DNA from: an uncultured Flavobacterium sp.
GTDB lineage: Bacteria; Bacteroidota; Bacteroidia; Flavobacteriales; Flavobacteriaceae
Direction: 5' to 3'
DNA length: 64,000 nt
NCBI RefSeq assembly: GCF_946478785.1
Contig: NZ_CAMLDD010000006.1
Location: 62,001 to 126,000 of the forward strand
This document shows positions 32,516 through 42,003 of the stretch, one piece after another (position 1 is the stretch's first letter; each line of letters begins with the position of its first letter). The notes beneath the pieces were generated by a model. The model made no database searches and had not been told where the DNA came from. It saw only the letters and a program-made list of their open reading frames with translations. A program made the translations under genes and the position numbers.

Positions 32516-32812
32516 ATGATTCTTAAATCAATAACGAAAACGAAAATATTTTTTCTGAGTCTTGTATCGGGTGTTGCAGCTTTATTTCTTGCCATTTTTA
32601 TATTTGACAATCGAGTATATAAAATGTATTTTTGGATACCACTACTTGTTTATTTTCTTATACAATGTTTTGTACTCTATTCAAGTATAAAAACAAAAAT
32701 TAAGCAGACATGGATAATAGCCTTAATTAATGTAATCATCGTGTTTTTTCTTTGTCTATCCTTAACTTTTTTCTTGTTTATCTGTACTGCAATTGGGGCA
32801 ATGAGAGGTTAG
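32516..32812 (+). CDS. small membrane protein of unknown function
   Basis: The 98-residue protein is mostly hydrophobic, with three membrane segments (about 10-30, 38-55 and 68-92) and basic loops. No family is recognised. It begins shortly after a terminator and ends six bases before the convergent regulator gene. No promoter stands out, and its role cannot be inferred. Confidence 0.6.
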   Translation: MILKSITKTKIFFLSLVSGVAALFLAIFIFDNRVYKMYFWIPLLVYFLIQCFVLYSSIKTKIKQTWIIALINVIIVFFLCLSLTFFLFICTAIGAMRG

Positions 32813-32818
32813 TATTTT

Positions 32819-35698
32819 CTAAATACTCATTAAAAAACCAATAAGGTTTTCTTTCTTATTTAAACCAAGCTTTTTTCTCAATCGATATCTGGCCAATTCT
32901 ACCCCGCCATTCGATATATTCATAATTTCTGCTATTTCTTTGGTTGACATATTCATCAGCAAATAGGTCGATAAATCTAATTCCCGGGGTGAGATTGTTG
33001 GATATTTTTCTTTTAATCTTTTTAGAAAATCAAAATGAACATTCTTAATGTGTTTTTCTAAATCTTTCCAGCTTTTGTCTGTATTGACTTCTTTTACAAT
33101 GCTTTTATGAAGCTTATTAAACTCTGATTTAGTAGTATCATCCAATATATTGGCATCTATTTCTTTGAGTTTACTTATAATGGTATTCAAAGTTTTGTTC
33201 TTCTTTACAACCTGCAAAGAGTTATTTACTAATTCCTTGTCCTTTGCAAGGATTTTAATTTGAAGTTTATCACTTTTTAATTTTTCAATTTCTTTTTCAA
33301 GTTCATGCTGTTCATGCCTTATTTTAGATTCTTTTTCAAGATATAGCCTTCTTTGCTCAATCGTTTGATAATATTTGTTTTTTCTGATTTTTAATTTAAT
33401 TCTATTTGAAATCAGATAAATACCTGCACAAATAACTAGGAAATAAAGAAGATAAGCCAGAAAATGCCTGTACCATGGCGGTGAAATTGTAAATGAAATT
33501 ATTGAAGGCTCAGACTGGACACCATAACTATCCCTGACTTTTACTTTCATTATATAATTGCCTTCTCTAAGATTGGTATACTCTTTAATTGAAATTGTTG
33601 ACCAGTTGCTCCACTCTTCATCAAAATTTTCTAATTGATATGAAAACTGTACATTTTCAAGGTTTTCATAAGTTGGTGATGAAAACGTAAAACGGACATG
33701 ATTTGAAGAATATGGGATTCTTATATTTTCAATTTTATTTTGATTATTGTTGTTTAATGTAATTGTGTCACCTGGAAAAGAAAAACTGCGTATAAAGGCT
33801 TTTGGTTTAGCTGTATTATCAAGCAATTCAGAATCATAATGTGCCAGCCCATCAGTTAAGCCTATAAAAATATTATTGGGATCAATTGTATTCACGGATA
33901 AAAAATTATTGACAATATTTCCCGTCAACTTAGAAAATGGTGCATCAATTTTTTTGTAGCTATTTTTTTCTTTCATTAAAACACCCAAAGATTCATTATA
34001 TGTATACCATAAATTTGATTGAGCATCTTCTTTTAATTCATTTATAATTGGAATATTTTTAAATAAATTAGACAGTTTTTTATCTTCATAAAACACTTCC
34101 TGTTCGGTCGAATACTTATAGAAATGATTATTGGTTTGGAAATAAATTTTACCGCCAATTTTTTGAATCCCCCCTATGCTTTTAAATTCATCAGTAAGCC
34201 GATCTATTTTTTTGACTTCTGAAAAACTTTTCAAATCATTATTTAAAGTCATGCGATATAAAGACTCATCTTTTTTAAGCCATAAATAAGACTGATCAAA
34301 CTCAAAATCCCTGGAAGACGTGTCAAATCCATCAATTTGATTTTTAAATTGAAACCCGTTAGGTGTTTTTTGGAAAACAGCAAATCCTTCATAATTCGAG
34401 CCGATAAAAAATCCTGGATGATTTGGTATCATTTTAAAACCATAATAACCTCTTGAATCAATTACCTGAGCAACTTTTCCGTTTTTAATTAATAATGCAC
34501 CTCTGTTATTTGCACATATGAGTACATTGTCAATTACCTGTACATTCCATGATTGGGCAGTAGTGCCTTCAACAAGTTTAAAAACATCTTCTTTAAAACT
34601 ATCATTCCATGAATGATAAAATACTCCCTGATTTGTTGCTACATACAAATTCCCTTCATAAAGAACGGAAGCATAAACGGTACTAATATTGTAACTAAAA
34701 CCAAAATAGGTAAATGGAGAACTTTCATTAACAAACGCAATTCCATTATCAAGTCCAAGCCACAGATTATTTTTATTGTCGATAAAAGAAGTCAAAATAG
34801 TGTTATTCTGAAGTCCTTTTTGACGATTTAAATGCTGAATAATTTTTCCGTTTAAATCACAAATTACCACACCATCTAATACAGAATTTAAAACAATGAA
34901 TTTGTTTTTTATAACGGAGCCACCAAGTGAACTATTTTTTTTAATAAAATTATTTGCTTCTGTTTGCCAGGGTTTTACTGTTTTGTAATCATATACAAAA
35001 AGACCTTCCTCTAAGGTTGCCAAAAGCAAATTATTATTAGGCAACATAAAAATGCCCCAAATTTCCTTATCATTTAAAGAAGTGGTACCCTTTAGCGGAA
35101 ATAGCCTTTTGTCCTTATATTCCAGAACACCTAAAACTTTATCCTGAAAAAAGAGCCTGTTATTGACACGGAAAGAAAACTGAAATTTTCTGGGAGCATT
35201 AAGTACCGTTAATTGGTTGTTATTATAAAAAAAAGCTTTAGTAAAGGATTGAAAAACGACTTCTCCATTATAAACATGAATCTTCCAAATCAAATTTATA
35301 TTCTTAATATCCTTTTTGTTTGCCATTTCAGAAACAGAAAAATATTTGAGATCTCCTTTATTATTTGCTTTAAAATAGCCAAATTCATTGTTTCCCCCTA
35401 CAAATATTTTTCCAGAAGAATCTATTTTTAGACTTTTTATAGGTTCGCTATTAGGTAGGGAATAAGTTCGCCAGGTTGAACCGTCAAATTGTATTAGCCC
35501 GCTATTGTTGGCAAAATATACGTTACCATTCTTATCCTGATCAATACTCCAGTTTTGTGTACCTCCTTTATATTCTGTTCTTTTATAATTTTTTAAATCA
35601 GGCAATCCTATATTTTTTACCTGACAAAAAACACAAATAGGGAGTAAAAAAATTAGCTTAACTAAAACATAACGCAACCCTATAATTTTATTTCCCAT
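32819..35698 (-). CDS. PUL regulator: beta-propeller sensor, Y_Y_Y, membrane segment, LuxR-type HTH
   Basis: The 959-residue protein starts with a signal peptide (VLVKLIFLLPICVFC). A large periplasmic part follows with propeller repeats such as NLWLGLDNGIAFVNESS and a Y_Y_Y domain at about 675-735. One membrane helix lies near 745-765, then a coiled coil at 775-830 and a C-terminal helix-turn-helix at 895-959 (LSTYLLMNMSTKEIAEIMNI, then NGGVELARYRLRKKLGL). No histidine kinase or receiver is present, so it would link sugar sensing directly to DNA binding from the membrane. It is divergent from the SusC gene and most likely regulates that locus. Confidence 0.9.
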   Translation of the reverse strand: MGNKIIGLRYVLVKLIFLLPICVFCQVKNIGLPDLKNYKRTEYKGGTQNWSIDQDKNGNVYFANNSGLIQFDGSTWRTYSLPNSEPIKSLKIDSSGKIFVGGNNEFGYFKANNKGDLKYFSVSEMANKKDIKNINLIWKIHVYNGEVVFQSFTKAFFYNNNQLTVLNAPRKFQFSFRVNNRLFFQDKVLGVLEYKDKRLFPLKGTTSLNDKEIWGIFMLPNNNLLLATLEEGLFVYDYKTVKPWQTEANNFIKKNSSLGGSVIKNKFIVLNSVLDGVVICDLNGKIIQHLNRQKGLQNNTILTSFIDNKNNLWLGLDNGIAFVNESSPFTYFGFSYNISTVYASVLYEGNLYVATNQGVFYHSWNDSFKEDVFKLVEGTTAQSWNVQVIDNVLICANNRGALLIKNGKVAQVIDSRGYYGFKMIPNHPGFFIGSNYEGFAVFQKTPNGFQFKNQIDGFDTSSRDFEFDQSYLWLKKDESLYRMTLNNDLKSFSEVKKIDRLTDEFKSIGGIQKIGGKIYFQTNNHFYKYSTEQEVFYEDKKLSNLFKNIPIINELKEDAQSNLWYTYNESLGVLMKEKNSYKKIDAPFSKLTGNIVNNFLSVNTIDPNNIFIGLTDGLAHYDSELLDNTAKPKAFIRSFSFPGDTITLNNNNQNKIENIRIPYSSNHVRFTFSSPTYENLENVQFSYQLENFDEEWSNWSTISIKEYTNLREGNYIMKVKVRDSYGVQSEPSIISFTISPPWYRHFLAYLLYFLVICAGIYLISNRIKLKIRKNKYYQTIEQRRLYLEKESKIRHEQHELEKEIEKLKSDKLQIKILAKDKELVNNSLQVVKKNKTLNTIISKLKEIDANILDDTTKSEFNKLHKSIVKEVNTDKSWKDLEKHIKNVHFDFLKRLKEKYPTISPRELDLSTYLLMNMSTKEIAEIMNISNGGVELARYRLRKKLGLNKKENLIGFLMSI

Positions 35699-35830
35699 TT
35701 TATTATTAATGATTTTTAATTCTTAAAATTTTAATATTAAGTATTGGAATTCGGTATACTTTCTAAAGCAAAATACAGCTTATTTTCATTTATGATAAAT
35801 GTAGTGTTTTTTATATAATTAACATTACAA

Positions 35831-35864
35831 TAACAATTAATAATATAGAATTAAATAATTGTTA
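35831..35864. promoter_or_regulatory. 9-bp palindrome in the regulator-SusC intergenic region
   Basis: TAACAATTA (35831-35839) and TAATTGTTA (35856-35864) are exact reverse complements 16 bp apart. The 317-bp region separates the regulator from the SusC gene and has no ORF. The site could be an operator, but AT-rich palindromes arise easily by chance here. Confidence 0.35.
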
Positions 35865-35884
35865 ATCAATAAATTAATTTGATT

Positions 35885-35933
35885 TTGATGTGTTTTTGTA
35901 GCATAATAAATTATAGGTTGATGTGTTTTTGTA
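35885..35933. promoter_or_regulatory. 16-bp direct repeat 33 bp apart upstream of SusC
   Basis: TTGATGTGTTTTTGTA occurs exactly at 35885-35900 and again at 35918-35933. The 33-bp period equals about three helix turns, so a dimeric or membrane-bound activator could bind both on one face. The second copy ends about 80 bp before the SusC start codon. Confidence 0.5.
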
Positions 35934-36015
35934 AAGAAATTAAAGTGCATTTAGTAAAAAATTAACTTTATAATTGCATCAAATTACTAATTAATTAACC
36001 AAAATTTTTAGAAAA

Positions 36016-39000
36016 ATGAAATTAACAAAATTACTTATTTTTTGTATTTCGTCTCTACTGTTTTCAGTTATTGCAATGGCACAAGACGTTACGATAAATG
36101 GAACTATAAATGATGAAAATGGATTACCCGTCCCTGGGGCCACAATTTTGATAAAAGGCACAAAGAAGGCAACCGCTTCTGATTTTGACGGAAAATATCA
36201 AATTAGTGCTCCATCTAATGCAACGCTGGTTATAAGCTTTGTAGGATATAATACTATTGAGCAAGCCATAAATGGAAAAACAAGACTTGATATTAAATTG
36301 AAGACAGAATCTCAGGGATTAAATGAAGTTGTCGTTATTGGATATGGTACGCAAAAGAAAGGTTTGATTACAGGAGCAGCTTCTAACTTTAAAGGAGAAG
36401 CATTACAGGAGTTAAATACAGGATCAGCCATGGAATCTCTTCAGGGTATAGCTCCCGGAATTTCTATCACAAGAAATAGTGGTGCACCTGGTGCAGGTAC
36501 AAAAGTAACTATACGTGGAATGGGAACAATTAATAATTCAAATCCATTATATGTTGTAGATGGAGTACAAACAGGCAACATTGATTATTTGAGTCCTGCC
36601 GATATTGAATCTATTGATGTTCTGAAGGATGCGGCTTCAGCAGCTATTTACGGATCCAGAGCAGCTAATGGTGTTGTTTTGGTAACAACTGTAAAAGGAC
36701 GCAAAGGACGACCTGCAAAAATCAGTTATGATTACTTTTTTGGAATTCAAAACACATATAAAAACCTTGATCCTTTAAATGCTCAGGAATACATGTATAT
36801 AATGGATGAAGGTAATGTTAACGATGGGAAGGCTCCTAATGACTGGCATGCGATGTTAACTAATAACACTTGGCTGAACACTAATTATCCTGGTGCCGGC
36901 ACACAATTAGGTAATGAAATTTGGGACAACTTGCAAAACGGCTGGCAAGGCACAAATTGGATCAATGAAATGTCGAAAAAAGATGCACCAGTCGTAAGTC
37001 ATTCCATTAACATTACTGGAGGAAGTGAAGACATTACATATTCAATGGGAGTTTCTTATTATGATCAGGATGGTATTATTGGAGGAAATTTGGTAGATGC
37101 CGGTTTTAAAAGATTAACTACACGATTAAATACTCAAATGGTGTTAAAAAAGAATGATCGACACAATATTATTACTGTAGGTGAAAACTTTACTTATACA
37201 AATACTAAAAATAGAAGCGTATCAAATGGAGATATTTATGGTAACGATTTGCACAACGCATTAGTTCAAAACCCTTTGCAGCCTGCTTACTGGCAACCGG
37301 CTATAGAAAGAAATATCAGTCCATTTGGATTTACACCAACTTTAGACGGTATTCATAACACTCAAACGAATCCACTAGCTGTTATGTATTACAGAAGTAA
37401 CTTTAGCTATCCTAGCGATAATAAAATTATTGGAAATGTTTTTGCAGAGGTAGAACCTGTACTGAATCTAAAATTCAGATCAGCGTATGGAGTTGACTCC
37501 TGGTTTGGGTACGGAAGGTCTATGAATCCTACGTATCATTTAGGAGTTCTTTATAACGATGCTGTCGATGGAGCTTCACAAAATCAGTATATGGGAATCA
37601 ATACAACCTGGACCAACACTGTTTCTTATGAGAAAAGAGTAGGAAATCATAAAATCACTGGATTAGTAGGTACAGAATTAATTCAAAATGACTTAAATAA
37701 TGAAATGAGTGCTTCGAGAAACGGTTTATTGTTCCCTGGAGACCCAAAATATGCTTATTTAAATAATACAAAACCTCACGCTAGTATCAATGACATCACC
37801 GCAAGTGGTCAGGATAAAGCCGCTGGCGGTGGTGGTATTATGTCCTATTTTGGTAGAGCACAATATGATTATAATGAAAAATACCTGCTTTCAGCAACAA
37901 TGCGTGCTGATGGTTCATCTAATTTTGCAGATGGAAAAAGAATGGGATACTTTCCATCAGTATCTGCAGGGTGGGTAATTACTAAAGAAAACTTTATGTC
38001 AGGTACATCCAATATCCTTAATTTCGCTAAATTAAGAGCAAGTTGGGGACAAAACGGAAACGAATCTACGGATTACGCTTATTATTATGCATCTAGTATT
38101 GCTTATGCATTCCCAGGGTATTTTTTCGGAGACACTAAGCCTGTTTCGGGTGCTACTGCTTATCCAAGAAGACTTCCAAATCCTAATATCTCATGGGAAA
38201 CATCGGAGCAATTAGATTTAGGTCTTGATTTAGGACTATTTGACTCAAGGTTAGGTCTAACATTAGACTGGTACAAAAAAACGACTAAAGGCTGGTTAGT
38301 TAGAGATGCTATTTTAGGAACAACGGGATTAGAAGCTCCATACATAAATGGTGGTTCTATTGAAAATTCAGGACTTGAGTTTTCTGTTAACTGGAAAGAT
38401 AAAATAGGGGATTTTAAATATGGTGCAACAATAAGTGGTGCTTTCAATAAAAATGAAGTAACAGAAATTAGCAATGCTGATGGAATAATTCACGGAAAAT
38501 CTCATGTATTATCTCAGGGAACTTCTGAAATCTCAAGAGCATCAGTTGGTCAGCCAATCGGATATTTCTATGGCTATAAAACAAATGGCATAATACAAAA
38601 CCAACAAGAAGCTGATGCTTATGTAGGACCTACAGGGCAACCTTATTTTGCAGATCAGCGTCCTGGTGATGTCCGTTTTGTAGATCAAAATCAGGATGGA
38701 AAAATTGATGAACTGGATAAAGGCTATTTAGGTAAACCAAACCCGGATTTTGAGTTAGGTATCCAGTTGAACTTTGAATATAAAAATGTATATCTAAACA
38801 CCACCATGGCAGGTAAATTTGGAAGACAGATTATGCAATCATACCGATCTTTTTCTGATAGTCCTAAACAAAATTATACTTCTGATGTTTTTGACCGCTG
38901 GCATGGTGAAGGGACTTCGAACAAAATGCCAAGACTGTCTTCTGTATCCAATAGAAATAGTAACGAAATCTCGGATATCTACATGCACAATGCCGATTAT

Positions 39001-39246
39001 TTAAGAATTAATAACTTAACTATAGGGTATAATTTTAATGAAATATTAGCGAATATAAAATTTATATCAAACTTAAAATTCTATGTAGCTGTAAACAACT
39101 TATACACTTTTACAGAGTATGATGGCATGGATCCAGAAGTTCGTTTTGGAGGAAATGATACAGATTATGGCTGGGCTTCAGGAGTAGATCTTGGTTTATA
39201 TCCGCAATCCAGAACAGTAATGTTTGGATTAAGTGCAGATTTTTAA
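36016..39246 (+). CDS. SusC-like TonB-dependent outer-membrane transporter
   Basis: The 1076-residue protein has a signal peptide (LLIFCISSLLFSVIAMA), a CarboxypepD-regulatory-like domain at about 25-100 (GTINDENGLPVPGATILIKG) and a plug starting near LNEVVVIGYGTQKKG with VTIRGMGTINNSNPLYVVDG. A long beta-barrel ends in the aromatic FGLSADF. It imports oligosaccharides delivered by the SusD partner that follows. It is the first gene of the polysaccharide utilisation locus and faces away from the regulator gene. Confidence 0.95.
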   Translation: MKLTKLLIFCISSLLFSVIAMAQDVTINGTINDENGLPVPGATILIKGTKKATASDFDGKYQISAPSNATLVISFVGYNTIEQAINGKTRLDIKLKTESQGLNEVVVIGYGTQKKGLITGAASNFKGEALQELNTGSAMESLQGIAPGISITRNSGAPGAGTKVTIRGMGTINNSNPLYVVDGVQTGNIDYLSPADIESIDVLKDAASAAIYGSRAANGVVLVTTVKGRKGRPAKISYDYFFGIQNTYKNLDPLNAQEYMYIMDEGNVNDGKAPNDWHAMLTNNTWLNTNYPGAGTQLGNEIWDNLQNGWQGTNWINEMSKKDAPVVSHSINITGGSEDITYSMGVSYYDQDGIIGGNLVDAGFKRLTTRLNTQMVLKKNDRHNIITVGENFTYTNTKNRSVSNGDIYGNDLHNALVQNPLQPAYWQPAIERNISPFGFTPTLDGIHNTQTNPLAVMYYRSNFSYPSDNKIIGNVFAEVEPVLNLKFRSAYGVDSWFGYGRSMNPTYHLGVLYNDAVDGASQNQYMGINTTWTNTVSYEKRVGNHKITGLVGTELIQNDLNNEMSASRNGLLFPGDPKYAYLNNTKPHASINDITASGQDKAAGGGGIMSYFGRAQYDYNEKYLLSATMRADGSSNFADGKRMGYFPSVSAGWVITKENFMSGTSNILNFAKLRASWGQNGNESTDYAYYYASSIAYAFPGYFFGDTKPVSGATAYPRRLPNPNISWETSEQLDLGLDLGLFDSRLGLTLDWYKKTTKGWLVRDAILGTTGLEAPYINGGSIENSGLEFSVNWKDKIGDFKYGATISGAFNKNEVTEISNADGIIHGKSHVLSQGTSEISRASVGQPIGYFYGYKTNGIIQNQQEADAYVGPTGQPYFADQRPGDVRFVDQNQDGKIDELDKGYLGKPNPDFELGIQLNFEYKNVYLNTTMAGKFGRQIMQSYRSFSDSPKQNYTSDVFDRWHGEGTSNKMPRLSSVSNRNSNEISDIYMHNADYLRINNLTIGYNFNEILANIKFISNLKFYVAVNNLYTFTEYDGMDPEVRFGGNDTDYGWASGVDLGLYPQSRTVMFGLSADF

Positions 39247-39265
39247 TAAAAAACACATTATAACA

Positions 39266-40975
39266 ATGAAAAATATAAAATATTTAATAGCAATTTCTTC
39301 AGCCATCTTTGCTGTAAGTTGCAACGATTACCTCGATAATGATAATATTTATGAAAAAAATCTAGATACATATTACAAATCGCCTACGGATATTAATGAA
39401 GCTATGGCAGGTGTTTACAATGCTATCTATACAGTAAATATTCATAGTGAAGAACAAATGGCAGCCAACCTGATGGATAACATGATGTTAGGTGGTGGTG
39501 GAGCTGATGACAAAACCGCTAAATGGGTCGATAATTTTGAAGATCCTACTGAAGACACCTATCATGATATGTGGCTACAGTCATACAAAGGAATTACAAG
39601 AGCAAATACTATTATTGAAAGAACAGCTGAAGCAGATTTCAAAACGTATTTTCCTACTCCGGCTGAAGGGGAACAATTCAAAAAACAAGCCATTGGTGAG
39701 GCTTTGTTCATGAGAGCTTTTTTCTACTTTAGATTGGCTAAATTCTTTGGGGGAGTTCCTTTAATTATTACGTTTGATCAAGACAGAAAAGCACCAAGAT
39801 CTTCTTATACTGAAACCTATGCGCAAATTGCTGCTGATTTAAAGCTGGCTATCGAAACAATGCCGGCTACACCAGTAACCAGCATTCCAACTTCCAGCTA
39901 TGGACATGCCAATAAATGGGTAGCTCAGGCATATTTAGCCCGTGTCTATTTGTATTATACAGGCTACATGACCAATATCGAAAAACAAGCTACAGAAACA
40001 CTTCCATTAGCTGGCGGCGGATCGTTGAGTGCCACAGATATAGAAGGTTATTTAAATGATTGTATATCTAATAGTGGTCATGGCCTGGTATCGGATTTTA
40101 GAAATCTTTGGCCATACTCTTATGTAAACAAAGCAGCGAACACAACAATATTGCCTTGGGCCGCTACTGAAAATTTATCCTGGGCAGGACAAGATGGTTT
40201 GACTCCAAAGTTTGGAGCTGGTAATAACGAGTCTATGTTTGTACAAAGATTTTCTTTTGGAGATTGGGGATGGACAAATGGTAATATTTACACCAACAGA
40301 CTCGCTTTGTTTAATTCAATGCGTGGACAGTCCTTAGTTCCTTTTGGAGAAGGCTGGGGATGGTGTACAGTAAATCCTAAATTATGGGGCGGTTGGGATG
40401 ATATTGATCCAAGAAAAAAAGGCTCTATACTTCAGGTTGGTCAGGCTGACCAGCGCACCGATACTTATGCTGCAGGAAAAGGAGATCATGAAACAGGATT
40501 TTTTAATAAAAAATATGCTTCATTACAATATCCAAATGATAAAGGAGCTAACGTAGGTATGTTTATCCAATTATACAAATGGGCTAATACTGATATGCAG
40601 CTAATGCATGCACAGGATTTTATCCTTATGCGTTATGCTGATGTTTTGCTGATGCATTCAGAAATTACTAAAACAGCTACGGGAATAAATGCTGTAAGGC
40701 AAAGAGCTGGAGGATTACCCCCAGTTGGTTATTCTATTCAAGCTTTAAAAGAAGAGCGTTTACACGAATTTGCGTTCGAAGGCTTACATTGGTTTGATTT
40801 GGTACGCTGGGGAGATGTGGAGACTGCTTTCAATGATGTTATTCCTGTAGTAAATTCGGGAACGGCTGCCAATTATACTGCTAATTACAGAACGGAAACT
40901 AAAGGTTTGGTACCAATTCCTGAAACTGAAATGAGATTGGCTAATGGACTTTACAATCAAAATCCAGGGTGGTAA
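39266..40975 (+). CDS. SusD-like surface glycan-binding lipoprotein
   Basis: The ATG at 39266 gives a lipoprotein signal ending at AVSCNDYLDN, with the lipid-bearing Cys near residue 19. Reading from 39233 would overlap the SusC gene. The 569-residue protein has the SusD TPR-like core (GEALFMRAFFYFRLAKFFGGVPLI) and the C-terminal ERLHEFAFEGLHWFDLVRWG motif. It forms the lid of the SusC transporter and captures glycan. Aromatic residues are frequent in the middle part, as expected for sugar binding. Confidence 0.95.
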   Translation: MKNIKYLIAISSAIFAVSCNDYLDNDNIYEKNLDTYYKSPTDINEAMAGVYNAIYTVNIHSEEQMAANLMDNMMLGGGGADDKTAKWVDNFEDPTEDTYHDMWLQSYKGITRANTIIERTAEADFKTYFPTPAEGEQFKKQAIGEALFMRAFFYFRLAKFFGGVPLIITFDQDRKAPRSSYTETYAQIAADLKLAIETMPATPVTSIPTSSYGHANKWVAQAYLARVYLYYTGYMTNIEKQATETLPLAGGGSLSATDIEGYLNDCISNSGHGLVSDFRNLWPYSYVNKAANTTILPWAATENLSWAGQDGLTPKFGAGNNESMFVQRFSFGDWGWTNGNIYTNRLALFNSMRGQSLVPFGEGWGWCTVNPKLWGGWDDIDPRKKGSILQVGQADQRTDTYAAGKGDHETGFFNKKYASLQYPNDKGANVGMFIQLYKWANTDMQLMHAQDFILMRYADVLLMHSEITKTATGINAVRQRAGGLPPVGYSIQALKEERLHEFAFEGLHWFDLVRWGDVETAFNDVIPVVNSGTAANYTANYRTETKGLVPIPETEMRLANGLYNQNPGW

Positions 40976-41001
40976 AATTAATAACTATTAATAATTAAAA
41001 T

Positions 41002-41793
41002 ATGAAAATTAATAAAATAATATATCTCATCCTTGCTTCGTTTTTGCTTGTATTTACAGCATGCGAACCAATTGTAGATGAATCAAGTTTAAGCGATTCA
41101 ACTGATGTTGCCGGAGTTGAACTGGTAGCCAAACAAAGTACACCTGGTGGGAATAAGGTTACCATTAGCATGGTTACACCAGGAATTACAGGATATTGGG
41201 ATTTCAATTTAGGAACAGCACTTACTAATGAAACAACAATTGTTTATCCAATACCAGGTAAATCAACATTTACGTATGTAGGAACTTTAGGCTCTCAGTT
41301 TTTTACCAAAACAATTGATGTACAAATTGATCAGCTGGATACACGATTAGATCAGGATTGGTATGATTTAGTTAGTGAAAATACAACTGCAGGTAAAACA
41401 TGGGTGTTTGATCTTATGGCGGCTGATAATAAATTTTGGTTTATGTCTCCTAATGACAGCCCTGATTCTGCAATGAGTGTATGGTGGAACGCTGGAGTAG
41501 ATGCACCACCTTCAGATAAAAACGGAAAAATACATTTTGACTTAGATGGTGCAGCTAATTACAATCATTACGAAGAGCCCGGTTCAGCTCCTACAAAAGG
41601 AAGTTTTGTATTAGATATTTCGAATAAGAAACTTATAATTAAAGGTTCAAAAATTTTAGGACATCAAGCAGAAACTCCTGATAACACTTATACAATAATC
41701 ACTCTTACTGAAGATAAATTGGTATTATATGTTCCTAGTAAAGGTAAAATGAATGTAGGAACAGGATGGACATTCGTGTATAAAGCCCAATAA
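41002..41793 (+). CDS. surface lipoprotein of the PUL (SusE/SGBP-like)
   Basis: The 263-residue protein has a lipoprotein signal (IIYLILASFLLVFTACEP, Cys near 21). The N-terminal part (to about 110) resembles a PKD/Ig-like spacer; the rest contains Trp-rich strands (KTWVFDL, KFWFMSPND, SVWWNAG, GTGWTFVY), suitable for carbohydrate stacking. Its place directly after SusD is that of a surface glycan-binding protein. It may be a counterpart of the SGBP in beta-1,6-glucan loci of Bacteroides, but I base this on position only. Confidence 0.75.
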   Translation: MKINKIIYLILASFLLVFTACEPIVDESSLSDSTDVAGVELVAKQSTPGGNKVTISMVTPGITGYWDFNLGTALTNETTIVYPIPGKSTFTYVGTLGSQFFTKTIDVQIDQLDTRLDQDWYDLVSENTTAGKTWVFDLMAADNKFWFMSPNDSPDSAMSVWWNAGVDAPPSDKNGKIHFDLDGAANYNHYEEPGSAPTKGSFVLDISNKKLIIKGSKILGHQAETPDNTYTIITLTEDKLVLYVPSKGKMNVGTGWTFVYKAQ

Positions 41794-41912
41794 ATATATT
41801 TGTTAGTTTAGATTTCAAAAAGGGAATCCTACCAACTTCCTTTTTCGAATTATCAAGACAAACAATTAAAGAGTAATACAATATTAAAGCAAGTTTAAGT
41901 TTGGTTGTTAGA

Positions 41913-41947
41913 ATAGTCCATATTCTTTGATTATGGGCTATTTTTTT
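41913..41947 (+). terminator. terminator between the lipoprotein and GH30 genes
   Basis: ATAGTCCATA (41913-41922) and TATGGGCTAT (41932-41941) form a stem with a G-U pair and are followed by TTTTTTT. It may reduce read-through from the uptake genes into the enzyme genes. Confidence 0.75.
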
Positions 41948-42003
41948 AATCAATTTTTACTGGAAATAGACTTTTAAAGTCAAAAAAAACATTAAACAGA
42001 ACA

